Of a DNA stretch of 64,000 bases, positions 49,186 to 60,118 are shown in pieces; positions within the stretch are counted from its first letter, which is position 1, and the number at the start of each line of letters is the position of its first letter. Both the position numbers and the translations under genes were made by a program. The DNA comes from Rutidosis leptorrhynchoides (taxonomy: Eukaryota; Streptophyta; Magnoliopsida; Asterales; Asteraceae). The notes below the pieces were generated by a model that made no database searches, was not told the DNA's origin, and saw only the letters and a list, made by a program, of their open reading frames with translations. The stretch lies in NCBI RefSeq assembly GCF_046630445.1, contig NC_092343.1:136703501-136767500 (forward strand), in the 5' to 3' direction.

Positions 49186-50692
49186 AAAGTGACAAGCCTT
49201 AACGTTCATGTTTTACCCTCTGAAGTACACCAGATCAGGTGTGTTTAAAATAACCTCGAAGTACTAAAGCATCCCATAGTCAGGATGGAGTTTGTCATGC
49301 CCAATAGATCTATCTTTAGGATTCGCGCCTACCGTACATAGACAAGTAGTTTAATGTTACCAAGCTAAGGGTATATTTCTGGTTTAAACCCACATAGAAT
49401 TGGTTTTAGTACTTGTGCCTATTTCGTAAAACATTTATAAAACAGCGCATGTATTCTCAGCCCAAAAATATATATTGCAAAAGCAATTAAAAAGGGAGCA
49501 AATGAAACTCACCATACTGTATTTCGTAGTAAAAATACATATAACGTCATTTAACAAGTGCAAGGTTGGCCTCGGATTCACGAACCTATATTAATTATAT
49601 ATATTTATATGTTGGTCAATATTTGTCTAACAATTTTTGGTCAAGTCATAGTGTACCACAATCCTAATGCTCGAGACTAATATGCAAAAGTCAACAAAAG
49701 TCAACTTGACCCAAAATGACTTCTAAAATTTATATGTGTTTATTATATAACTTAACTATAGTCGTTTTATATATTTAAATATATTTATTAGATTTTATAA
49801 TAATAAAAGTCATTTATTAATAAAAATTTATATTAACGTTTATATATGATAAAATATACTTTTATATATCTTAAGTAGTAAAATTTATAAAGTTTACTTA
49901 ATATCGTAAAACTATAGTGGTAAGTATTATTAATGTAATTATATTACGCGTAGTGAAAAATATCTTTGTATCCCCTATTTATTTGATAAAATAATATTGA
50001 TCATAATAATAATAAGTAAAAGTTGTATTATTTTGTAATAATAATTATTATTCTATAAAATAACAATATTTATATTTACTAAAAATGATATTATGATAAA
50101 ATGATAATATTAACATAATAGTAATAATGATATTTTATAATAACAATGATATTTCTATTAAAATAATAACGACGATAGTAATAATAATCATTTTAACAAT
50201 AATACTAAAATTCAGTTGACTATAACTTCTAATCCGTTCATCGAAACCATTCGATATCTAAATGAAAAGTTCTTAATTTTTCGCTAGCTTTCCAATGAAA
50301 TGCATATCATATACCCTATCTCAGTAGCATATGTATCTAATTCAGGATTCAACAAACCTATCTAAGGACAATATCGAATGTACAAGCATGCATAATCCTA
50401 TATACTCGAGCACTAGTCAGGGATACACTATTGATATATAAAAGTTAAGTTATGAGTGCTCACATATCAATATTGAGATTCAATATTCCAGGAAAGTACG
50501 TAGACGCAACGGAGATGATAAACACTAGATTGACCTCACGAGCATACCCATGAACCATACCCATCACCTCCATAGCTATAACCCATAATTTCCTTAGCTT
50601 CGACTCATTCAAAAAACTATTTTGAAATCACTCGGACATCACTCCGTCGTAATATTTTATGTATACTAATAATATCTTGAAATAATACAGAG

Positions 50693-50695
<3 letters not shown>

Positions 50696-50774
<79 letters not shown>
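50696..50774. repeat. (AT)n microsatellite, 79 bp
   Basis: Uninterrupted AT repeat in the left C LTR. The matching tract in the right C LTR is 110 bases (57260-57369). Confidence 0.97.
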
Positions 50775-50777
<3 letters not shown>

Positions 50778-50860
50778 CGATTGAGAGAGTTTAGAGAAAT
50801 ATATTTTCAAGTTTCTATGAAATAATGAAACCTATTGAATTCTATTTATAATAGATTTTT

Positions 50861-51040
50861 GAATTATTAAAGTGAATTATTAAAGTGAATTATTAAAGTA
50901 TGAATTATTAAAGTGAATTATTAAAGTATGAATTATTAAAGTGAATTATTAAAGTATGAATTATTAAAGTAAATTATTAAAGTATGAATTATTAAAGTGA
51001 ATTATTAAAGTATGAATTATTAAAGTGAATTATTAAAGTT
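50861..51040. repeat. Tandem repeat gaattattaaagt / atgaattattaaagt
   Basis: The 13- and 15-base variants alternate about a dozen times. The other C LTR holds the same array with a different number of units (about 57459-57611). Confidence 0.93.
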
Positions 51041-51801
51041 AAAGTAAAGTAAAAGTAAAGTAAAGGTAAAGTTAAAGTATAGTAAAAGTATAAAAACTAT
51101 GTATGTATAATACGCGTATAAATATATATAATATTAATTTAAATCGTTATATATATTTAATGAAATAAAATATAAATATCGTTATATTTATTATACTGGT
51201 TAAGTAATGAGTTGTCAAAAGTGATTCTAGATATTTATAAAAGTTATATACGTTTTAATAATAAAGTTCTTTTTAAACTGAAAACGTTTTTGTACGTTTG
51301 AAAATAGATTAATAAAATATTATGGAAACATAATTCTCCACTAGCTTTTGTCTAACTTTCGTAAATGACACTTTTTATTTTTATTTATAAATAGCTTTAC
51401 AAATTATTCCGAATATCGTTAAGAGGAATAGATTTTCTCAAATCATAGTGGACCTCTCAACAGAGACTTGTAATCATAATTCAATGTTTCTGATAATTCA
51501 ATCATTTAATATATTTTTTTAATTTCGTCGATAATCATATTGAAACAAATACGTTCATATAAAGCATTATACGTTTAAATACTTTGTTGACATTTTCAAT
51601 TTATAACATATACACATATACATACATATTCATATATGTTCATTTAATGGTTCGTGAATCATTGGAATTTGGTCGAGGTTTAAATGAATGTATAAACATA
51701 GTTTAAAATCCTTGAGATTTAACTTAACAAACATTGCTTATCGTGTCAGAATAACATAAAGATAAAGTTTAAATTTAGTCGGAAATTTCTGGGTCGTCAC
51801 A

Positions 51802-51813
51802 GTACCTACCCGT
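51802..51813 (-). promoter_or_regulatory. PPT region of element C
   Basis: The minus strand reads acgggtaggtac directly before the 3' LTR, preceded by cgaaatttcttta, as in A and B. Confidence 0.75.
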
Positions 51814-52145
51814 TAAAGAAATTTCGTCCCCGAAATTTGATAGAGGTCGTTATGGCTAACAATGAGAATGTTATTATGACTTAACGATTATGAAGTTTTA
51901 TCATGTCTAAGAAGTATGGATAAAATGATTCGATTACTCGAAGCGTATGAGGGAAGTTATCGTAAATGAAGGAAATAAGATTATAGTGATTCGTCATATC
52001 TTTTGACGTCATCACAATTGATCTCCGAATTTAAAGAAAATCTTTGTAATCTATGTTGGATTTGATGCTTCGGTGATTAAGGAGATTATGATTCTCTTCG
52101 AATTAATACGATAATCCATCTTGATTTCTCTGTCGGGTATTTCAC

Positions 52146-52152
52146 TATAAAT
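52146..52152 (+). promoter_or_regulatory. Antisense TATA box in element C
   Basis: tataaat within ttcactataaatccacctcc, followed by ttacaactcacaccttctat. It is nearly identical to the block in A (22473-22479, minus strand) and lies 83 bases before the small antisense frame. Confidence 0.55.
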
Positions 52153-52228
52153 CCACCTCCTTCGTTTCCTTACAACTCACACCTTCTATTTTTTCTCCCT
52201 CAACTCATATTTTAAAGTATTTGTCAAT

Positions 52229-52402
52229 ATGCTTCATCCAGTACTAATTCTCGATATACTCCTCACTTTCATATCTGCCATTCTTCTTTTTCATCTGCCT
52301 CCAGAAGAATCTATTTACTTCTACTATACTCTCAGTTTTATAGTATTTCTAGTTCTTCCGTGTCTTTATATTGCTATATGCATCGATATATACGATTTAT
52401 AA
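52229..52402 (+). CDS. Antisense small hydrophobic protein in element C (57 aa)
   Basis: C runs on the minus strand, so this plus-strand frame is antisense to it. The protein begins MLHPVLILDILLTFISAILL, has FHLPPEE in the middle, and a second hydrophobic stretch (about residues 35-50, with LVLPCLYIAI) before CIDIYDL. Two membrane-spanning helices with a short acidic loop are likely. It aligns with the frame in element A without gaps, 41 of 57 residues identical. The leader between TATA box and ATG is longer than in A. The sequence after the stop is T-rich. No family is recognised, and there is no direct evidence of expression. Confidence 0.55.
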   Translation: MLHPVLILDILLTFISAILLFHLPPEESIYFYYTLSFIVFLVLPCLYIAICIDIYDL

Positions 52403-53023
52403 TTTTTGGGTGGTTGTTGGGTTTTATATCTTCCCTTATATTTCAAAGCCCCTGCTTTTGTCTTCTATAATCATTGACATCCATAGTTAATGCTCCATTC
52501 TATTTGCTGCGATTTATACCCCAATTTCTATTTTGGAGTTTTGTCCTTTCGTTTCTTCTTCTTGCGATTAAGCAACGTTTGTAATGGTCCAGTATTCGCA
52601 GATATGAATTTTAGAATGAACATAGTTAATGTTCTAAGAAGGAAATGGTAATGGCACGATCTTGATTTGTTAATTTACCAGAATACCCTGAAAAGACCGA
52701 ATCATCAAGAAAATATATTCTTGATATTTTTAGAGATTAAATAGAATACAAGAGTCGTGTAACATGGAACATGATGACGGCATGGTCTGTGAATCGTCAT
52801 GTCCCATTAGAAACTCAGCATGACTTACTGTAATATAATCACATTGATCAAGTGTCATTATATTATACTAACTCATGCTTCAGTTCCCAACACTACTTCA
52901 AAACATTCATAATTTAAACTCGAAAGTTTATAGAATATAGAAACTAATAGTTTCTTATATGATGTAACACTGATAGCGCAAAGAGATAAATGACTTCAGA
53001 TAAGATTAGTTGTGAAAATATCT

Positions 53024-53290
53024 TCAGAAATATCGCGGATATTTATAATGAAAGATATGATAATATCTTAGAATTTCTAATATTGATGGATGATGATGAA
53101 GATTTGTCTGTAAAGGTTTAGAATAAAGAGTAAGGTATTCGTTAATGACTTTAGCAGGCACTGAATCATTTGGATTCTTTGAAGGCATATTTAGTCTTTG
53201 TGATTTTTCCACAGCCTCCTTCATAGTCTGTTCAATCCGTTTTTCAGTTCTAAACCTTCTCTTTTTCTCAGCTTTACCACCTTACTATTC
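53024..53290 (-). mobile_element. Element C: Lys-rich sense coding relic shared with A
   Basis: The minus strand reads EKRIEQTMKEAVEKSQRLNM and then PSKNPNDSVPA, nearly the same as 21480-21640 in A. The family is unknown. Confidence 0.45.
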
Positions 53291-54459
53291 TTTGTCCTCA
53301 AACTCTTTACTGTTAAGATCGTTTACAATTTTTGATGCTTCGTCAGCATTTCAAGAACTAGTTTGCAGTTCAAAATATTTTTCAGAACTTCACATTCAAA
53401 GTATGTAAGTCCAGGAGATAGACGTTTTACGTACACATATAACTGTTGGCGTAGACATGCTGCGAGATTTCAAAATACTGGTTACTGTTTTTCGATGATT
53501 CGTATGACAATTCTCGTTACAAGATGCGAATGAGTAAATGATGTGATTTCAATAAATATAATGATTTTTAGAAAAGTCAAAGATAATTGAAGTTGTTGGT
53601 AAGTTTATTGCTAAGGTGGCAGGATATGAAAGGTCCCCAGTAACGACGGCGAAAGGGCAACGTATCTATCAAGGTTATAATAAGACTAGTCCGACTGAAA
53701 AGTCGAAGTTGACTTGCTGGAGCTGTGACAAAACTGTCTACTTTGAAAAGGAATTGAATAGTCATTTTAGCTAATAAATGCCAAAGGGTCTGACACGGAT
53801 ACGCGTCGAACTATGACTTTGGCTTCGAGAGCTTTTTAGGTACATAAATGTGGGTAATATGTGGTTGGATCATCATTTCGATTGTTCATTGTTTGAAGTG
53901 TCTTAGAAAACTACGGAGAGTTTGAACACAGTTTGTAATCGTTAATATACATATGATGTTCTAACACAGTTTTGAAGTCAAAGTATAGCTTTGAAAGATG
54001 CAGGAATCTAAGAGTGATGTCTTCTGTTAAATCATGACTTGGATTTTGATTTGTCAAAATCAGAATGCGTAATCAAATTTGGGTGAGAATGGTTGTTTTG
54101 ATTACTATACAAGAATGTATATTGTTGTGAGATTTTGGGAGTGTAGTTGATGATTTGCTTAATCAGATTCGAAAAATGTAACATATTAATTGTGAATTTA
54201 TATATCTCTCGGGTATTACCTACCCGTTAAATTTTTTTTTCACAATTAATATTTTGTACAACAGAATTTTATTACAGTCTTTATGAAAATATATATGTGC
54301 ATATTTTCTTCAGATGTAAAATAGATTTAATGAGTTAATATTAAATTAAACTCATTTGATTTACGGTTGAAACTAGAACTGAATAATCCCTAATGACTTT
54401 AGAAATTACATAACTTTTACGGAGTATTTATTCAATAAAATTGAAATTATGAATTAATA
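53291..54459 (-). mobile_element. Element C: internal region without recognised coding domains
   Basis: It corresponds to about 19420-21340 of A. The plus strand near 53690-53760 contains CWSCDKTVYFEKE, similar to a gag-type zinc knuckle, in antisense. A PPT-like palindrome (cgggtattacctacccgtta) lies near 54205-54225. No pol domain is present. Confidence 0.5.
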
Positions 54460-54887
54460 CTTCGTTATTTGTTGGTGTTTGTAACCCTTGCACCATATTC
54501 TCTAAAGCCACTACTCGAGCGCGAAGCGCGTTGACTTCTTCTATTACACCGGGGTGATTGTCGGTTCGAACGAGCGGATAAATAAAATCTAGAATTTGAT
54601 GTAGTATATAATCGTGACGAGATACTCTGGAAATGAGAGAGAAAATGGTGTTTCAGACCGGTTCGCCGGTAAGTGCTTCAGGTTCATCGCCAAGAGGGCA
54701 ATGTGGTGGATGGAAGGGATCACCTTCTTCTTGTCTCCAATTATTGAGGAGGCTACGAACCTATCCCCAATTCAACCAGAATAGATGATGGCTAATTGGT
54801 TGATCCATTCCGGTCACACTGCTTTCGGAGCTTGAGTGGGATTCCATATCGGAATTCGAGGGACTTAAACTAATGACGAATTCCATT
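54460..54887 (-). mobile_element. Element C: conserved sense coding relic, unknown protein
   Basis: The minus strand reads MEFVISLSPSNSDMESHSSS, then EGDPFHPPHCPLGDEPEALT, ISRVSRHDYIL and VIEEVNALRARVVALENMVQ. This is the counterpart of the A region 18927-19410. It carries a few breaks. Confidence 0.55.
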
Positions 54888-55199
54888 TCGTTCGATTGAA
54901 TAAAGGATTTTTTGATATGAAATGATTTTTTGGCTATTGGGTGGTATTCTAATTACATAGAATATCTATATATATAGCGCAAAAGATTTCATAGATTACG
55001 GAGGAATTTACGGGATATGTCAGGCAAAGTTTACAGTAACAGATACGCTAAGATATGGATTAGCAGATACGCTAAAATATGAATTTTGTCTATACACTAT
55101 TCATGCAATCAATGCAGTAAGACGTGTCTAGACTAAGATTGATAAGCAGGCAACTTCCGACAAAAATGATAAGCAAAACTTTTGACATGCAGACACGGT

Positions 55200-55260
55200 C
55201 GAAGTCCAGGCTCACTAATGCATCCTAACGACTATCAGTTAGACACACTAATGCAGACCT
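55200..55260 (-). promoter_or_regulatory. Paired leader motif of element C
   Basis: The minus strand contains gcattagtgtgtct and gcattagtgagcct (complements ending near 55254 and 55221), 33 bases apart, followed by ggacttcgacc. The arrangement is the same as in A and B. Confidence 0.5.
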
Positions 55261-55277
55261 GGTTCGCTAAGACCATC

Positions 55278-55289
55278 GCTCTGATACCA
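55278..55289 (-). promoter_or_regulatory. Primer binding site of element C
   Basis: The minus strand reads tggtatcagagc two bases after the LTR end at 55292. Confidence 0.9.
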
Positions 55290-57256
55290 ACTGAAAGGAC
55301 CCGTTCATATACATTATAAACGATTCACAATAGTTGATTACATCGCGAGGTATTTGACCTCTATATGATACATTTTACAAACATTCCATTCGTTTTTAAA
55401 AGACAAACTTTCTTTACAACGAAAGTTGACGGCATACACACCATTTCATAATACATCCAACTATAATTGACATAATAATAATCTTGATGAACTCAATGAC
55501 TCGAATGCAACGTCTTTCAAAATATGCCATGAATGACTCCAAGTAATATCCTTAAAATGAGCTAATGCACAGCGGAAGATTTCTTTAATACCTGAGAATA
55601 AACATGCTTTAAAGTGTCAACCAAAAGGTTGGTGAGTTCATAGGTTTATCATAACAATCATTTCAATATATTAATAGACCACAAGATTTCCGTTTATAAA
55701 TATATGTACACTCGCAAGTGTATAAAAGTATTCTATAAGTTGTAGGCACCCGGTAACAAGCCTTAACGTTCATGTTTTACCCTCTGAAGTACACCAGATC
55801 AGGTGTGTTTAAAATAACCTCGAAGTACTAAAGCATCCCATAGTCAGGATGGGGTTTGTCAGGCCCAATAGATCTATCTTTAGGATTCGCGCCTACCGTA
55901 CATAGACAAGTAGTTTAATGTTACCAAGCTAAGGGTATATTTCTGGTTTAAACCCACATAGAATTGGTTTTAGTACTTGTGCCTATTTCGTAAAACATTT
56001 ATAAAACAGCGCATGTATTCTCAGCCCAAAAATATATATTGCAAAAGCAATTAAAAAGGGAGCAAATGAAACTCACCATACTGTATTTCGTAGTAAAAAT
56101 ACATATAACGTCATTTAACAAGTGCAAGGTTGGCCTCGGATTCACGAACCTATATTAATTATATATATTTATATGTTGGTCAATATTTGTCTAACAATTT
56201 TTGGTCAAGTCATAGTGTACCACAATCCTAATGCTCGAGACTAATATGCAAAAGTCAACAAAAGTCAACTTGACCCAAAATGACTTCTAAAATTTATACG
56301 TGTTTATTATATAACTTAACTATAGTCGTTTTATATATTTAAATATATTTATTAGATTTTATAATAATAAAAGTCATTTATTAATAAAAATTTATATTAA
56401 CGTTTATATATGATAAAATATACTTTTATATATCTTAAGTAGTAAAATTTATAAAGTTTACTTAATATCGTAAAACTATAGTGGTAAGTATTATTAATGT
56501 AATTATATTACGCGTAGTGAAAAATATCTTTGTATCCCCTATTTATTTGATAAAATAATATTGATCATAATAATAATAAGTAAAAGTTGTATTATTTTGT
56601 AATAATAATTATTATTCTATAAAATAACAATATTTATATTTACTAAAAATGATATTATGATAAAATGATAATACTAACATAATAGTAATAATGATATTTT
56701 ATAATAACAATGATATTTCTATTAAAATAATAACGACGATAGTAATAATAATCATTTTAACAATAATACTAAAATTCAGTTGACTATAACTTCTAATCCG
56801 TTCATCAAAACCATTCGATACCTAAATGAAAAGTTCTTAATTTTTCGCTAGCTTTCCAATGACATGCATATCATATACCCTATCTCAGTAGCATATGTAT
56901 CTAATTCAGGATTCAACAAACCTATCTAAGGATAATATCGAATGTACAAGCATGCATAATCCTATATACTCGAGCACTAGTTAGGGATACACTATTGATA
57001 TATAAAAGTTAAGTTATGAGTGCTCACGTATCAATATTGAGATTCAATATTGCAGGAAAGTATGTAGACGCAACGGAGATGATAAACACTAGATTGACCT
57101 CACGAGCATACCCATGAACCATACCCATCACCTCCATAGCTATAACCCATAATTTCCTTAGCTTCGACTCATTCAAAAAACTATTTTGAAATCACTCGAA
57201 CATCACTCCGTCGTAATATTTTATGTATACTAATAATATCTTGAAATAATACAGAG

Positions 57257-57372
<116 letters not shown>

Positions 57373-57458
57373 AATCGATTGAGAGAGTTTAGAGAAATAT
57401 ATTTTCAAGTTTCTATGAAATAATGAAATCTATTAAATTCTATTTATAATAGATTTTT

Positions 57459-57611
57459 GAATTATTAAAGTGAATTATTAAAGTATGAATTATTAAAGTA
57501 TGAATTATTAAAGTGAATTATTAAAGTATGAATTATTAAAGTGAATTATTAAAGTATGAATTATTAAAGTGAATTATTAAAGTATGAATTATTAAAGTGA
57601 ATTATTAAAGT
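57459..57611. repeat. Tandem repeat gaattattaaagt, second array
   Basis: The same 13/15-base units as at 50861-51040, with a different copy number. Confidence 0.93.
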
Positions 57612-58373
57612 TAAAGTAAAGTAAAAGTAAAGTAAAGGTAAAGTTAAAGTATAGTAAAAGTATAAAAACTATGTATGTATAATACGCGTATAAATATATA
57701 TAATATTAATTTAAATCGTTATATATATTTAATGAAATAAAATATAAATATCGTTATATTTATTATACTGGTTAAGTAATGAGTTGTCAAAAGTGATTCT
57801 AGATATTTATAAAAGTTATATACATTTTAATAATAAAGTTCTTTTTAAACTGAAAACGTTTTTGTACGTTTGAAAATAGATTAATAGAATATTATGGAAA
57901 CCAATTCTCCACTAGCTTTTGTCTAACTTTCGTAAATGACACTTTTTATTTTTATTTATAAATAGCTTTACAAATTATTCCGAATATCGTTAAGAGGAAT
58001 AGATTTTCTCAAATCATAGTGGACCTTTCAACAGAGACTTGTAATCATAATTCAATGTTTCTGATAATTCAATCATTTAATATATTTTTTTTAATTTTGT
58101 CGATAATCATATTGAAACAAATACGTTCATATAAAGCATTATACGTTTAAATACTTTGTTGACATTTTCAATTTATAACATATACACATATACATACATA
58201 TTCATATATGTTCATTTAATGGTTCGTGAATCATTGGAATTTGGTCGAGGTTTAAATGAATGTATAAACATAGTTTAAAATCCTTGAGATTTAACTTAAC
58301 AAACATTGCTTATCGTGTCAGAATAACATAAAGATAAAGTTTAAATTTAGTCGGAAATTTCTGGGTCGTCACA

Positions 58374-58599
58374 CCTTTAAATAAGTTTAACTTCAAAGAC
58401 TATTAAAAACCATTGAACACTGTCTCCCTGTGGAACGAACCGGATTTACCAATAAGCTAAACTACACGGATAGGACTAGTTGCCTATATATGTTTGAAAC
58501 CAACCTAAATTCATTAAAATACCATATATACAATAAATCAATTCGTGTAACAAAACACTCAAATCCGTTCATAAATAAAGGTACTGTTTCAACGCATCA
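58374..58599 (+). mobile_element. Element E: 5' LTR, right part
   Basis: After the ccttt duplication the E LTR resumes (aaataagtttaacttcaaag) and ends near aacgcatca at 58599, five or six bases before the primer site. The exact last base is an estimate. Confidence 0.7.
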
Positions 58600-58605
58600 A
58601 CTTTT

Positions 58606-58624
58606 TGGCGCCGCTGCCGGGGAG
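58606..58624 (+). promoter_or_regulatory. Primer binding site of element E
   Basis: tggcgccgctgccggggag is the primer site form known from Athila and Tat type plant elements, different from the Met-tRNA site of A, B, C, D, F and G. Confidence 0.85.
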
Positions 58625-58726
58625 CGGTTTTCGTTCATAAAGATTTCAATAGACTTTAGGTTATTCGATCCTTTTATAGGAATTCATTCCTAGAAAAACT
58701 TTTAGTGTTATGATAGAAATTAATAC

Positions 58727-60100
58727 ATGAATTTACGTTCCTCCAACACTGAATTAACTCCTCCATATCCTGAACCCGAAAGAGAATTTCACGAACGTTT
58801 GAGAGCTCAAGAAGTAGAATCTCTCGCCGAGGATTTAGAATCACTTTCATTAGATTCTAACTCTGAACCAGATATTCAACAAATCATAGAGCCAGTTATT
58901 AAAGAAGAAGAGATGACTGTTACAAATCAAACGATGGAAGCATTAATGAAGGTGACAAGAACAGGTCAAGGCCACGCAATTATTCAACCTACGATGACTG
59001 ACGACTTTGAAATAAAAGGTCAGTTCCTTCACATGGTGACTAATACATGCCAATTTGGTGGAGCTCCAAATGAGGATGCTAACGAGCATCTTCGTAAGTT
59101 TGTAAGCATTTGCAAACTATTCAAAATTAAGGATGTCTCCGATGAAGTCGCGTGTTTAAAAATCTTTCCATGGTCCTTAAAGGACGATGCAAGAGATTGG
59201 CTAGATTCATTACCAGAAGGTTATATCGAAAACTGGAATGACATGATGGACAAATTTTTTGTCAGAATTCTTCCCTGCTTCAAAAGCAGCAAAATTACAA
59301 AGTGATTTAAATCACTTCAAGCAAAAGTTTATCGAGACCCTTTATGAAGCTTGGACCCGATTTAACAAAATGCTTAGGGTATGTCCTCAACACGGGTTGA
59401 ATACATTCTAAAAAGTCCAAATATTTTATAAAAGAGTCAATGTAGCTACTAGAAAAGATATAGATGTTGCAGCTGGAGGTTCGATAATGAAAAAAACACC
59501 GGAAGACGCTCACACTATCATTGCTGATATAGCAGCACATTCCCATAATTGGCATCAAGAGATAGAATTTTCTAGATCATCAACCGTTGCTAGTATCGAA
59601 AGCAATGATGAAATTGCTTCTTTAAAAGTTCAAATGGCAAATCAAGCAAGACAAATTGAGAAAGTAACCAAGGAAATGCATGCTATCAGGGTAGGATGTG
59701 AAATGTGCCAAGGCCCCCATCTTACTAGAGATTGTGATAAAACAACGATGGAAGAGCAAGCAAATTTCAATTCCTAGGTTACTTGCAAAAAGGTGAAATG
59801 AATTTTAACGATTTTCCAGCGATAGAAACAAATAACAGAAAATATCCTCCAATTAACAACTATCAAATAGGAGGACCTTCAGGTTTAAATAATAATAACT
59901 ATCAAGGAGGAAATCCGGTTTACCAAAATAACCGAAATTTCCAAAATCAAAATCAAAATCAAAGAAATGCACCACCAGGTTACAATAACCTAAACAACCG
60001 AAATCAACCTCAAAGAATTTATCAAAATAATTTCCAACACAATCAACCACAACCACAAGCACTTATACAACCACAACCCTAGAAGAAATCTGGTTTAGAA
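58727..60100 (+). mobile_element. Element E: gag region
   Basis: The region starts MNLRSSNTELTPPYPEPERE. The gag core contains IKGQFLHMVTNTCQFGGAPN and LKDDARDWLDSLPEG, followed by a Cys/His knuckle CEMCQGPHLTRDC (about 59699) and an Asn/Gln-rich tail (about 59830-60080). This wording is typical of Athila gag. The reading frame is interrupted in several places. Confidence 0.88.
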
Positions 60101-60118
60101 GATCTCTTAAGAGATTTT

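Larger units (their letters stand above)
43478..49190 (+). mobile_element. Element D (Ty1/copia) with its parts in the order gag-pol, LTR, primer site
   Basis: D lies in the left LTR of C, between gtaggcacccg and gacaagccttaac, words that are adjacent in the right LTR of C (55744-55765). Its left edge is leader-like sequence just before gag, not an LTR. Its right edge is an LTR followed by a tRNA-Met primer site. Only one LTR is present and no clear target duplication is seen. The overall order is that of an element opened within its leader. Confidence 0.75.
49191..51801 (-). mobile_element. Element C: 3' LTR, second part
   Basis: It matches 55756-58373 with roughly 1 percent or fewer differences in the stretches compared. 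It ends (minus-strand start tgtgacgaccc) at 51801. It contains an AT microsatellite and a gaattattaaag tandem repeat. Confidence 0.92.

Noticed and set aside
50628-50810. Tyr-Ile repeat open frame (also 57181-57408)
   Set aside because: It is a translation of the AT microsatellite in the C LTRs.
50861-51040. Regular repeat that might be taken for a CRISPR-like array
   Set aside because: It consists of short head-to-tail units without unique spacers, in a plant LTR.
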